Notes: generated by a model not told the origin, from the sequence alone. Numbered from the stretch's first letter, positions 46,949 through 58,984 are shown. The stretch: DNA of 64,000 nucleotides from Anisodus tanguticus (GCA_034509755.1 CM067541.1:11024001-11088000); one strand, 5' to 3'. Program-made: numbers and translations.

Positions 46949-49900
46949 ATGGGATCACTGGATCATAATTTCAACAAGACTGGTTTGAATGTAAGTTCAA
47001 TGCCTAATTCTCAGCAGCAGCAACAGAAGATATTGATCGGTGAAGCTGGTTATGTTCTAGAGGACGTTCCTAACTTGTCTGATTACATTCCTAATCTTCC
47101 TGTACACTATCTCTCTCTCTCTCTCTCTAAATATATGTACTTTTGTTTTGATTAGGAATGAAGATATTGGGGATAAGGCGGGAGTGACCTCTGTGGTGGA
47201 CAAGATGTGGGAAGGGAGGCTGAGATGAGATGGTTCCGGCATGTTTAGTGGAGATGCATATATGCCTCAGTAAGGAGGTGTGAGAGGTTGACCATGATGG
47301 GCCCGAGGAGAGGTAGAGTTAGGCCAAAGAAGTATTTAGGTAGAGGTGATTAGGCAGGACATGGTGCAACTTCAATTACCGAGTACACGGCCCTTAATAG
47401 GAGTGTGTGGAGGTCAAGAATTAGGGTACAGGGTTAGTAGACAGTCGAGTGTATTTCTTTCACATAATTATTAGATTTCTAGTACTACCTGATTGTTACT
47501 TTCATTTTCATTTATCTTATTATCTTGCTGTTATTACTGCTTCCTTTTTCATATTTCCTTGAGCTGAGGGTCTATCAGAAATAACCTCCGTAGGGGTAAG
47601 GTTTGCGTACATACTATCCTCCCCAGACTCCACCTATGGGATTACACTGAATTTGTTGTCGTTCGGTATACAATTTAGACTATGATGATTTGTTGCTTGA
47701 TCACAATCTTCCATTTGATTGGCCATGTTCAATATTGAATAAAACTGGTAATTTTGCAATATGATTGAATTATATTTGTGTGTATGATCAAGTTGATACT
47801 TCCTTTGTATTTATTGATTTATAAAGAAGCAATTGGTGAAAAGGTAAAGATTTGTTTGTTGTTCTCTCTACAACTTCTTTTATTTTTAAAAATTTAACGT
47901 GGCAAATCATTTAACTTTTGATTACTTTAGTGAGAAAGTTCAACTACTCTTTTCTTTGTTGTCGACTTTTCTTCTTTCTATGTATAGAAATACAACTTTT
48001 TTGTTTGTCTAGTCTAGTGGATGATAGGAGATAACAAAAAATCTAGTGAATCATATGAGTCGAAGTTGTTATTTTGACGTATAGTAATGCATTAGAAGAG
48101 GATAATACCTATTACCAGTTCTAATTTGTTTCTGGGATGATTATTAATTGGAAAAGAAACTAGTAGACATCTTCTGCTTTACATTCTTTCTGTGAACATG
48201 ATTTTTGCTCTAAGAGGTGTTTGTGCTTCCAATTCTTTCCATCTATATTTTTCTTTTGATAAAGAAGGGATAAAGAGTCTCTATTTTGATCAAGTACTAA
48301 ATACTTGTCCCTTTATTGCAGACATATCCTAATCCATTGCAGGATAATCCTTCATATTCAGTTGTTAAGTAAGTTGCCTGATATTTTCCTTCAGTTCTTG
48401 CTTATTTATAAAGTGCAAGAGGATCAAGCTGATCAACTGAATTTAACATTTTTCCAGGCAATATTTTGTCGATGTGGATGATACGGTTGCCCAAAAGGTC
48501 AGTCCTGTTGAAATGAAAATTATTTGGGACCCCGCGCATAGCGGGAGTTTAGTGCACCGAGCTGCCCTTTTTAGCTTCTATTCACTGGGAGAAGCACTTG
48601 ATATGCTAAAGCTAATATGTTGTCGAGTATGCCTTGTATTCCTGTAACAACATAAACAGAGATCATCTAAGATCTGCTTGAAACAAACTTAAAAAATTTC
48701 ATGATATTTTGAGGTAATAGTATGTATATCCCTTATGGAATCCAAGGTTTCTTCCTGCTTACATGTTTGCCTACAAATTAACAGATTGTTGTCCACAAGA
48801 ACAGTCCAAGGGGGATACATTTTCGTCGAGCGGGTCCACGCCAAAAAGTATGTTTATTATCTGGTGTAACTACATCATTCAGATTATATTGTTTTGTCAA
48901 ATAAATATGAACCTTCCAGATGATTTTTCAGGTTTATTTTGAGCCAGATGATGTTTATGCATGTGTTGTAACATGTGGAGGCCTATGTCCTGGTCTCAAC
49001 ACAGTTATCAGGGAAATAGTGTGCGACCTATACTATAAGTATGGTGTAACCAGAGTCACGGGGATAGATGTGAGTATACATTTGAGCAATTTTACTTTTG
49101 ATAATGGTTACATACTTGGTTTCCCTTTTCTGAAACTCCGCTCATCAAAATGCTTGATTGATAGTTGTATGATAAATGATGTGTATACCCGTGATATACA
49201 ATTATTTTACACTAATTAATCAGCCAAAGCCGTGATATACACTTAAGTATGGTAAGTGTATATCACGGTCAAAATCAGTACCAAACCCGTGATATACACT
49301 ACTTATGGTAAGTGTATATCACGGGTATACACATCATTTATCATTGTAGAACCAGTAGCATCTTGAAGAGGGTCGCAGCAACTAGAGTAACATTTCTCTC
49401 AATCCAAAGTATAATGCCTAAATTTGGGAATTTTAGGAACACAAGGAATAAGGTTGAATTCAAACTTCACAATCAAAAAAGTTGAAATGAAACTTAGTTA
49501 TTCTTTCCAGTTTTTAATATCTAGCTCTTCCACTATATTTTAACAGTACATCCTATCTTGATTTTGTATTCCATCTGCATGTCTGCATCAGAAGTAATGA
49601 AATTTGTGGATTTTTAGGGAGGATATCGAGGTTTCTAATCCAAAAACACAATTCCCTTGACACCCAAGGTTGTGAATGGTATCCATAAACGTGGTGGAAC
49701 CATTCTTGGGACATCTCGAGGAGGTCATGATACCAAGAAAATAGTAGATAGCATTCAGGACCGGGGTATCAATCAGGTAAAGCTAAAAAATAGAAAATAA
49801 TTATTTGAACTAACTCAGGCATTTCATCTAAGAGGATATTTTCTTTCCATCTAATCTGCGCATCCTGTATAGATATTCAAGTTGGCTTTTGTTTTCAAGG

Positions 49901-52451
49901 TTTATATAATTGGAGGAGATGGAACCCAGAGAGGGGCAGCGGTGATATTTGAGGTAGACCTTCTTAGCAATTAATCCGTAACAATTCCAGAATAATTCTT
50001 CAGAAGAGCATCTTTTAGATCAATTCATTCTAATGTACCCACTTGATGTGATGTAATATTTAGTGTGTTGATGGAGAAACCAATGAAACTGTGTCACTCA
50101 AGTTTATTTTGCCTCTTCTCCTACAGGAAATAAGAAGGCGTGGCCTCAATGTTGCAGTTGCTGGAATCCCCAAGACAATTGATAATGATATACCGGTAAC
50201 TACTTTCTCATATAGATTATCTAAATTTCAGTGGGCGGTGACCAAATTATATTTAGTGATCTTTCTGCTTCTCTCCAGGTTATTGACAAGTCTTTCGGTT
50301 TTGATTCCGCCGTTGAGGAAGCCCAACGTGCTATTAGTGCTGCTCATGTTGAAGCTACCAGTTTTGAGAATGGAATTGGCCTTGTGAAGTTAATGGGACG
50401 GGATAGTGGTAATCTTAATACTTTTTGAATTTTGCAGCTTGATCCACATGCTATACCTTCTCCCTCAACAAGTGAGTTTCGTGTTGATCAACTAGAATAG
50501 TGGAATTGTCTGGTTTACGTTTCTCTAACATGTGCAGGGTTCATAGCCATGTATGCCACTCTTGCTAGTCGAGATGTTGACTGCTGTTTGATTCCAGAAT
50601 CCCCTTTCTATCTTGAAGGACGTGGTGGACTGTTTGAGTATATAGAACATAGGCTCAAAGCCAATGGGCACATGGTTATAGTCATAGCTGAAGGTGCTGG
50701 ACAAGAGCTAGTTTCTGAGAGTCTGAAATCCTCTGATCCTTCAGGGAATAAGCTTTTACATGATGTTGGGCTATGGATCTCGGAAAGGCTGAAGGTACAA
50801 CTCATCGCTGGGCTCTACTTAATGTACTTCCTCCAGTAAGTGCATGTGGTGCTTTTCTTATGTAACAACCACAACGACATACCCATGGGGTCTGGGCAGG
50901 GTGAGATATACGCAGACTTTACCCTACCCTTGCTGGGTAAAGAGGTTGTTTCCGATAGACCCTCGACTCGGCTCGAGAAAATCATTTTTCAGGACAAGTA
51001 TGAAAGAAGTGCAAGAGTGAAATGCTATTGAAGAAATAAACGTACTGACAATAAAGTAGTAGTAGTAGAGATAATCAAAGTACAAGAAACAATAACAACC
51101 AAAGTAAAAGAAACAACAATAGCAATGAAATCGAAAAACAAGATAATGCTAGCATAATACCGGTAAGGAAACATATAGGTGCTCTAGATTATAATCCTGC
51201 TCTACCACTAACCGTCTACCTTAATCCTTGACCTCCATGTTCTCCTATCCAGGGTCATGCCCTCGTTGCTTTTCTTATGAATGGTTGAACACTACATTAA
51301 GTGCAGTTGAATGGTTGAACACTACATTAAGTGCAGTTGAATGGTTGAACACTACATTGTGTGCAGTTGTACGGATATTGCCTTAAAGGGCAGCCCGGTG
51401 CACTAAGCTCCCGCTATGCGCGAGGTTCGGGGAAGGGCCGGACCACAAGGGTCTATTGTACGCAGCCTTACCTCACATTTCCGCAAGAGGTTGTTTCCAC
51501 GGCTTGAACTCATGACCTCATGGTCACATGGCAGCAATTTTACCAGTTACTCCAAGGCTCCCCTTCAACTGTACGGATATTGCCTTATTTCCTTAAACTA
51601 AAAAAATTGCAGCATATATTAGTGCTTGAATGAGCTACCACACATCTCCGTTCCTTCATATGCATTTTACTCTACATGTTCTAGAACGCAGCGATAGTAT
51701 CTGAATGAGAATGCATACTGACTTATTTGTAAGGTACTAAACACTATGGACCTTTTTGCAGGAGCATTTCTCTAAACAAAAGAAGATGGTCATTAATCTT
51801 AAATATATAGGTTGGTAATTAATTATTGTTTGAATGCGAATTTCTAATCTATTAGAAGGGACCTAACAACCTGTTTCTCTGTTCTCTGTGCAGATCCCAC
51901 ATACATGATTCGGGCTATTCCGAGTAATGCATCTGACACTGTATATTGTACTCTTCTTGTTGAAACTGCTGTGCATGGAGCAATGGCTGGCTACACAGGC
52001 TTTACAGTTGGTCCTGTCAACGGCAAACATGCTTACATACCCTTTGATGTGAGTTCATTTCCTCTTACTCGGATTTATCTTTTCATATTACTTACAATCG
52101 CTTATCCTTGTTGATGATGGCACAACATCCTTCTTACCTTACAAGTCACATGAGTTTACTATATGATGCCAAGGTTGGCAGCACTACTATACTAGTAAAC
52201 TTCTGCATGAGATGTAGTGATTGTGCTCTTTTTTATATTATGATCTACTTTTACAGAGAATCATTGAGAAACAAAACAAGGTTGTGATTACGGACAGGAT
52301 GTGGGCAAGACTTCTATCGTCAACTCTTCAACCTAGCTTCTTGGGAACGAGAGATATAATTAAAGAAAACAAGGAAGAAGAACTACCTACTCAATTAGCG
52401 GACAATTCCACTACAGACGATAACTCAATGGAGAAACAAATCCTTCGCTAA
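46949..52451 (+). CDS. PFK: ATP-dependent 6-phosphofructokinase (cytosolic plant PFK), with an in-frame stop in exon 6
   Basis: The enzyme phosphorylates fructose 6-phosphate with ATP, the committed step of glycolysis. Exons: 46949-47101, 48322-48368, 48458-48497, 48785-48847, 48932-49069, 49618-49776, 49900-49953, 50127-50195, 50279-50408, 50538-50794, 51762-51810, 51894-52048, 52257-52451. All join GT-AG and in phase (503 codons including the stop), the usual length. Motifs are GEAGYVLEDVPNLSDY near the N-terminus, TCGGLCPGLNTVIRE (115-129), IIGGDGTQRGA (203-213, nucleotide site), GIPKTIDNDIP (231-241, catalytic Asp), LMGRDSGF (279-286) and PESPFYLEGRGG. No transit peptide is seen, so it is probably cytosolic. 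Codon 154 (49636-49638) is TAA after GGYRGF, where Tyr is expected. Residue 283 is Asp where Tyr is usual. The allele is a null unless the stop is a sequencing error. It could equally be annotated as a pseudogene. Confidence 0.9.
47106..47130. repeat. (CT)n microsatellite in PFK intron 1
   Basis: A run of CT dinucleotides lies directly after the exon 1 donor region. Confidence 0.8.
47155..47665 (+). mobile_element. 5'-truncated RTE-type LINE in PFK intron 1
   Basis: Translated words such as DKMWEGRLRW, RCERLTMMGPRRGR, LGEVI-type and LNRSVWRSRIRVQG mark the C-terminal end of a plant LINE reverse transcriptase. The stop is followed by a T-rich 3'UTR and the tail gagctgagggtctatcagaa to gggattacactgaatttgttg. 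It is on the gene's sense strand and broken by small shifts. Confidence 0.8.
48528..48573 (+). repeat. Au-type SINE 3' fragment in PFK intron 3
   Basis: The stretch gaccccgcgcatagcgggag and agctgcccttttt matches the 3' end of the complete SINE at 51386-51570. Confidence 0.75.
49171..49342. mobile_element. foldback element with nested hairpins in PFK intron 5
   Basis: The outer arms 49171-49200 and 49313-49342 are perfect 30-base inverted repeats (gataaatgatgtgtataccc and its inverse). Inside lie two further hairpins: 49230-49268 (ccgtgatatacac ... gtgtatatcacgg) and 49286-49325, which overlaps the right outer arm. Each has a short loop containing tatggtaa. The core word gtgatatacac therefore occurs as three inverted pairs within 172 bases. 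No protein is coded. Confidence 0.85.
50863..51266 (-). mobile_element. 5'-truncated RTE-type LINE in PFK intron 10
   Basis: A perfect 13-base duplication, tgcttttcttatg, lies at 50850-50862 and 51267-51279. On the minus strand the copy begins in the last codons of the LINE reverse transcriptase (MTLDRRTWRSRIKVDG), then a 3'UTR, then the common tail with gagtcgagggtctatcgg and a TTG-type end. It is antisense to the host gene. Confidence 0.88.
51278..51367. repeat. 30-bp tandem repeat, three copies, in PFK intron 10
   Basis: The unit tgaatggttgaacactacat plus taagtgcagt is repeated three times with changes only in the last copy. Confidence 0.9.
51386..51570 (-). mobile_element. complete Au-type SINE in PFK intron 10
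   Basis: On the minus strand the tRNA-like head (ggagccttggagtaactggt, then the B box ggtcatgagttcaagcc) leads to a body with taaggctgcgtacaatagac and the tail cgcgcatagcgggagctta, gggctgccct. A 17-base direct repeat, gtacggatattgcctta, flanks it at 51369-51385 and 51571-51587. Confidence 0.9.
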
Positions 52452-52782
52452 GTAACTTTGAACATCACATATATGGTCCCTTGCAACAGTACGTCGGGAA
52501 ACAAAACAAGTTGACATCTTGTGAGAGAATCCTACACTTCTGTAATCCTAGCGTGTGAGGATTACCAGTTTGGTGAGTTTTGCACGATGTGTATTTTGTG
52601 ACTGTAAATAATACCATACAATAATTAAGAAAAGGGTACTGTGTTTTTACAGAAACTACTATACGTCTGTACCTGCATAGCATGCAGAATACTAATGCTC
52701 AAACTGTTATAAAATAGCATTTTACGTCTATACAAAGACAATTTCTTCAGGGAGGTATATGAGAATTAATTGGTGTTCATGT
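52452..52782 (+). other. PFK 3' flank / probable 3'UTR
   Basis: Sequence after the stop has no frame of note and contains no strict AATAAA. The next Copia element begins about 330 bases after the stop codon. Confidence 0.4.
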
Positions 52783-53218
52783 TGTTAAATATACATGTGT
52801 ATATTGTGTATATTTGGCTCTCGGTTTTTCCCCTTGTACCGTGTAGAATTAGGTAATGTTTAGTATCCTAGTTTAGGTAATGTTGTAATGTAATTAGTAT
52901 TGTACACTTACCATAATATTTGTATTACCATAAATGTATATTTAGTATCCAAGTAGATTAAGGTTTTAGGAGTAGAATAGGAATATGATTCTCCTATTAT
53001 GGAAAAATGTAACATGTATATATAGCCTTTCAATCAATGAAAATAATCAAGGGATTATTTCTTTCATGGTATCAGAAATCTAGGTCTCTTTCTCTCCCAA
53101 ATCTCGACCACTTTCTCCTCGGGTTCCGAGCTCTTACTCTCGAATTCCGTGCCTGTGGAACCTCCTCTCTTCCCAAAATTTTCTTCCAAATCCCTCAATC
53201 ACATATTGTTCTATCAAT

Positions 53219-56200
53219 ATGTCTACATCACGGAACACGTTTCATCCTGCCTTTACAGTTTCTAACATCAAGAATAACATCCCTCTTGTTCTTGAAATAG
53301 AAAACGTCCAATATGCGACGTGGGCCGAACTGTTCAAAATTCACGCACGCTCGCATCAAGTCATCTATCACATAATCCCTGCGGCTCCTGAGGATACGGA
53401 GGTGCCAAAATGCGAGGATGATCCTAAGTTGTGGATGATTCTTGATGCTATCGTCCTTCAGTGGATATATTCCACAATTTCTACCGACCTTTTGCAAACG
53501 ATTATTGAACCTGACGCTATAGTACAGACGACTTGGGATAGACTACGTGATATATTCCAAGATAATTAGAATTCTAGAGCTGTTACTCTTGAGCAGGATT
53601 TCTCTCACGTCAATATGGAAGATTTCTCTAACATTTCGGCCTATTGCAAAAGATTGAAGGAATTGGCGGACCAACTCTGCAACGTTGGTGCGCCAGTTTC
53701 GAATGACCGTTTGGTCCTCCAAATGGTTTCAGGCCTCTCTGAGGCCTATAGTGGTGTTGGCACGCTTCTTCGTCAAAGCAATCCACTTTCGCAATTTTAT
53801 CAAGCTCGTTCTATGCTTACACTCGAAGAAGCGGGCATGGCTAAAAAGGCGGCGGTCGGTACTAGTCCTGTAGTTATGATTAACGAATCCATTGTCCATC
53901 CTCCCGGTTCCAACAACTTGGGCCAAAACCGCAACAACGGTGACAACAAAAAGGGAAGAAATAAGAAAAATAATGGCAAGAACCGTGGTGGCAACAATGG
54001 CGGCAACCGACACAATGGTGGTGGCGGTGGGGGCCCTCGCGGTAGTCAGTAGCAGCAACAGCAGTTCTGGGCCCCACAGTGTGCCCCTATGCCAGTAGTA
54101 GGCCCCACAACCACAGTTTGGGCCCAGTCATGTTTCGCCCCACTGGCAGTGGCCTGCCCAGCAGCAGTCCAGGCCTAAATCTACCTGGTCCACATACAAC
54201 CAGTCTTCTGGGCGAGGCAGCAAGCAGGGGTACTTAGGCCTCGGCCCCCGCAGGCCCATCACGCAGCAGAACCCACATTTACTGACATCGAATCCGCAAT
54301 GCACACGCTTGGTTTAAATCCTCCGGAAACAAATTGGTATATGGACACTGGTGCCACGACCCACATGACATCCGTTCAGGTACGCTCTCGTCTTATTCCA
54401 ATTTGAGCAACCCTCGCGGCATAATTGTTGGTAATGGTAAATTCTATTCCAATTCGTGATTATGATCATAAAACTTTATCTCCCCCTCATCCACCTCTTA
54501 TCTTGAAGAACACCCTATATGCCCCCAAATTGATTAAAAACTTAGTCTCTGTCCGTAAATTCACTACTGACAATTTTGTTTCTATTGAATTTGATCCATT
54601 TGGTTTCTCTGTGAAGGATTTCAAGACGGGGAGTCCTCTCATGAGGTGTGATAGTAGGGGAGATCTTTATCCTATCACACCCAGTTCTGGTCCATCGAGT
54701 CAAGCCTTGCCATCCGCATTTGCAGCGCTTTCTCCTTCCTTGTGGCATGCTCGTTTTGGTCATTCGGGATCATCTATTTTGTCATCATTAGATAAAAATA
54801 ATTTTATTTCATGTAAGGGTACGAGTAGCACTCCAAATTGTCAGTCTTGTTCTTTAGGAAAAATTGTTAGGTTGCCATTTGTAGACTCCAATTCTCATAC
54901 TTTAATGCCATTTGATATTATTCATAGCGATTTATGGACGTCTCATGTTCTTAGTTCTTTGGGTCATCGGTATTATGTTCTCTTTTTGGATGATTATTCT
55001 AAGTTTTATGGACTTTTTCGATAACGAAAAAATCTCAAGTTTTGTCCGTCTTCTTAAAATTTAGAGCATTCATTATAACCCAATTCAAACGAGAAATCAA
55101 AAATATTCAGTGTGATAATGGCAAAGAATATGACAATGGGGTATTTCAAGAATTTTGTGCTAATAATGAGATCAATTTTTGTTTTTCTTGTCCTCATACG
55201 TCTTCACAAAATGAGAAAGCCGAACACAAAATTCATTTCATAAATAACATTGTCCGAACTTTATTGATTCATGCTTTCGTTCCCCCGTCTTTTTGGCATC
55301 ATGCTCTACAAATGGCTAAATATCTCCTTAACATAATTCCTTCCAAAGGTTTGACATATTCTTCCCCCCTTCAAATTTTATATAATAAGACTCCTTCGTA
55401 TTCACATGTTCGGGTTTTTGGGTGTTTGTGTTATCCGTTATTCCCGTCCACCACAATTAACAAACTTCAGGCCTGGTCTACTCCGTGTGTGTTTTTGGGT
55501 TTTCCGTCTAATCATCGTGGTTACAAATGCTTTGATTTATCCTCTAATAAAATCATCATTAATCGTCATGTAATTTTTTATGAAACCCAATTTCCATTTG
55601 CTAAGGTTAAAACTCACGTGCCTAGTTCGTATAATTTTTTGGATGATAGTATATCCTCGTATATTATTCACTATTTTTCGGACGTATCCCGCACCCAAAA
55701 TTCTCCAACGAGTCCACTGCATGCTGGTCCCACTGGTCCGTTACACACTGCAATTCCCAATACAGTCACTGGGCCAGTTTCAGCGATTGGGCCAGTCCAG
55801 CTCAATTCTGAAACTGGTCCAGTTCCTGCGTCTGTTTACCGAGTCGGGCCAGCATGCCCACTGCATGCGGCTCAGTCCGTCCGAGCCCAGAAAATTCTCG
55901 AAATCCGCCCAATTCTTCCTCGAGTCATAGATCGGTCACTCGTAGTCAACGAGGTATTTTTAAACCAAAAAGACATTTTAATTTACATTCTAATATCCCT
56001 AAATAACTCTTACCCCGTAATCATGTGTCTGCCTTAAATGACCCGAATTGGAAAATTGCTATGACCAATATAATGCTCTTATTGATAATAAGACGTGGGA
56101 GTTGTTTCCCCGTCCATATGATATTAATATTATCAGGTCTATGCGGATTTTTGCTCATAAGGAAAATTCTGATGGTTCATTTGCACGACATAAGGCGCGA

Positions 56201-58400
56201 CTTGTGGGTGATGGTAAGACTCAGCAGGTTGGTGTAGATTGCGGTGAGACATTTAGTCCGGTGGTCAAGACAGCTACCATTCGCACTGTGCTTAGCTTGG
56301 CTCTTTCGAAAGCATGGCCTATTCATCAGTTAGATGTAAAGAATGATTTCCTACATAGTAATCTCAAGGAAACAGTCTATATGCATCAGCCTTTGGGATT
56401 CAGGAATACCAAACATCCTTATCATGTCTGTTTGTTGAAGAAGTCCTTATATGGGCTTAAGCAGTCTCCACGGACCTGGTATACGCGGTTTGCAGACTAT
56501 GTTTCGACTATTGAGTTCACTCACAGCAGGTCGGATAATTCCTTGTTTATCTACCGTCGTGGTTCGTCCTTGGCCTATATTCTATTATATGTGGATGATA
56601 TTATTTTGACAGCCTCTTCCGATGACTTACGCTAGTCTATCATGACAATGCTCAACTCTGAGTTTGCTATGAAAGACTTGGAGCCCTTGAGCTATTTTTT
56701 GGGGATTGTTGTCACTCGTCATGCAAGTGAGTTATTTTTATCTCAAATGAAGTATGCAACTGAGATCATTGAGAGGGCTGAGACGTCATCCTGTAAGTCC
56801 ACTTCTACTCCAGTTGATACTAAGCCCAAGCTTAGTGTCGCGGCCAGCGTACCATACGAGGATCCGATCCGCTATCGCAGTCTTGCAGGGGCCCTTCAGT
56901 ATCTTATATTCACGAGGCCAACTATTACGTATGCTGTCCAGCAGGTATGTTTGTTTATGCATGATCCCATCGTTGAGCACATGAATGCACTCAAACGCAT
57001 CATTCGGTATATTCAGGGTATGCTGGACTATGGTTTGCATTTATATCCCTCCTTGACATCCACACTTGTCTCGTATACGAATGCTGATTGGGGTGGCTGT
57101 CTAGACACCAGACGGTCTACGTCTGGCTATTGTATGTTTCTTGGTAGACCTGTCCACCTGGTCGGGGACCCGACCGACCCGACCCGACCCGATCCAAAAA
57201 AACTAGGGCCAGGGTCAGCTTATAGCTGACCCCGCAAGCCACTCGACCAGAAAAAATGGGGACCCGACCAGGGTCAGGTCGGGCCAGGGTCAGAATATTT
57301 TACCCGTCTGACCCGACCCGCATATTTTTTTAATATAATTTATATTATTTTTCCTTCATTAATATTTATTTTGTACTTATATATATTTTTGTCATTAATA
57401 AGTGATATAATGCATGTTTTTATAATAAATGTATTGCTCTAATCTACATTGAGCTCGACATAAAATAAGATAAAAACAGTAGATGATTATTAATTATATA
57501 TTTATATTATTAGTCGTTCTGTTAATATCACGGAAGCATAATGTAGGGAGAGAAAGTAGTTGTAAATTGGTGAAACCTTAAAAATGGTCATAACTCTGCG
57601 CTCGAATGTCCGTTTTACCCGATTTTTTTTATTTTGCGTATTTTTTCGAGACAGGGCCGGTCAAACAGTCATAAGGCGGTTTGGCGCAACCAATTTTGAG
57701 GAAAACGTCTGTTTTCCCAATCAATTTGTGTTTTTTCCCAAATCGATTTCTAATTTTCTTTTCTTTAGTCAGATCTCACGATATACATTTCAACGTCGAA
57801 ATTTTGTGGTAATGCAGGGGTGAATGCCAATTTCAGTTTTGGAAATTCAATTTTTTTTTAAAAAAAAAAATCCCGACCCGACCTGACCCGACCCTAGCCA
57901 GCCAAAAAATTCTGACGGGTCAGGGCTGACCCGTGACCCGTAGGGTCAGGTCCAGGGTCAGAATTTTTTTTAAAAAATAGGGTCAGGGTCAAACAAACAG
58001 ATAAAAAAAAGCCACCTGACCCGACCTTTGGACATGTCTATTTCTTGATAATAACCTGGTCTCATGGTCGGCAAAACGTCAGTCAACATTGTCCCGATCC
58101 AGTATCGAGGCCGAGTATCGAGGGGTAGCTAATGTGGTCTCAGAATCATGTTGGTTACGTTATTTACTTTTGGAGCTTCATTGTCTCATTCAGAAAGCAA
58201 TCTTGGTTTATTGCGATAATGTTAGTGCCATCTACCTTTCTGGTAATCCAGTTCAGCACCAGCGCACTAAGCATATCGAGATGGACATTCACTTTGTCCG
58301 CGAAAAGGTTGCTAGTGGTCAGGTACGCGTCTGACATGTCGCGTCAAGATATTAAATTGCCGACATCTTTACAAAGGGTCTTCCCTCGGTCCTTTTTGAA
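53219..58400 (+). pseudogene. gag-pol of the second Copia element
   Basis: Gag begins at 53219 (MSTSRNTFHPAFTVSNIKNN) and is broken by a TAG at 53567; it continues at 53615-54052 with a UBN2 domain (SAYCKRLKELADQL) and an Asn/Gly/Lys-rich tail. The protease site lies near 54335 (WYMDTGATTHMTS). The pre-integrase finger (LWHARFGHSG ... CQSCSLGK) is in 54425-55024. Integrase catalytic parts QCDNGKEYDN and SSQNEKAEHK are in 55042-56037, the latter lacking the usual Gly before the Glu. Reverse transcriptase follows at 56048-56635 (QLDVKNDFLH, LLYVDDIILT) and 56642-57229. RNase H starts at YTNADWGGC, is cut at 57145 by a hAT element, and resumes at about 58049-58340 (SSIEAEYRG, YCDNVSAIYL). Confidence 0.88.
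57145..58040. mobile_element. nonautonomous hAT element inside the second Copia element
   Basis: The ends are tagacctgtccacctggtcg and, at the right, cgacctttggacatgtcta, an inverted pair. The 8-base flanks are tttcttgg (57137-57144) and tttcttga (58041-58048), seven of eight matching. Arrays of cccgacccga and ccagggtcag lie inside both ends. The middle has no recognisable domain, though ataactctgcgctcgaatgt (about 57591) is GC-richer than its surroundings. Confidence 0.88.
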
Positions 58401-58984
58401 GATTTTAGGGACAGTCTCAGCGTTCGACGACCACCCGCTATGACTCGGGGTGTGTTAAATATACACAATATACATGTGTATATTTGGCTCTCTGTTTTTC
58501 CCCTTGTACCGTGTAGAATTAGGTAATGTTTTAGTATTCTAGTTTAGGTAATGTTATAATGTAATTAGTATTGTACACTTACCATAATATTTGTATTACC
58601 ATAAATGTATATTTAGTATCCAAGTAGAATAAGGTTTTAGGAGTAGAATAAAAATATAATTCTTCTATTATGGAAATATGTAACTTCTATATATAGCCTT
58701 TCAATTAATGAAAATAATCAAAGGGTTATTTCTTTCCTGTTTTTGTTTGTTCTAGTTTTTTGTTGTTGCACGAGTGTTGGGTATTGTTTTCACTTAACTC
58801 AAAATCTTAAATTGCTTTGTCTATTTAGAATATTAAATTTTGTTGGGTGGGCAGAAAATGCATTCTTGCGGCGGACGATCAAGGCCATTGTTATACGTTT
58901 CAGTTTTTTGTACAGTATTACATTTCAGAACTAATTTCAAATATGACAGATCTTTAGAGCTCATAACAGATAGTCTCTTTATGT

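Larger units (their letters stand above)
52783..58737 (+). mobile_element. Ty1/Copia LTR retrotransposon, second element
   Basis: Short LTRs of about 285 bases bound the element: 52783-53066 and 58453-58737. They share ggctctcggtttttcccc-like and ccataaatgtatatttagtatcc words. The primer site tggtatcaga (53067-53076) follows the 5' LTR. Domain order is gag, integrase, reverse transcriptase, RNase H, as in Copia. I find no matching 5-base target duplication (catgt left, tgttt right). The internal frames are broken and a hAT element sits inside RNase H. Confidence 0.87.

Noticed and set aside
57584..57823. 79-codon frame in the hAT element at 57145
   Set aside because: No domain or conserved motif; Phe-rich because of T runs.
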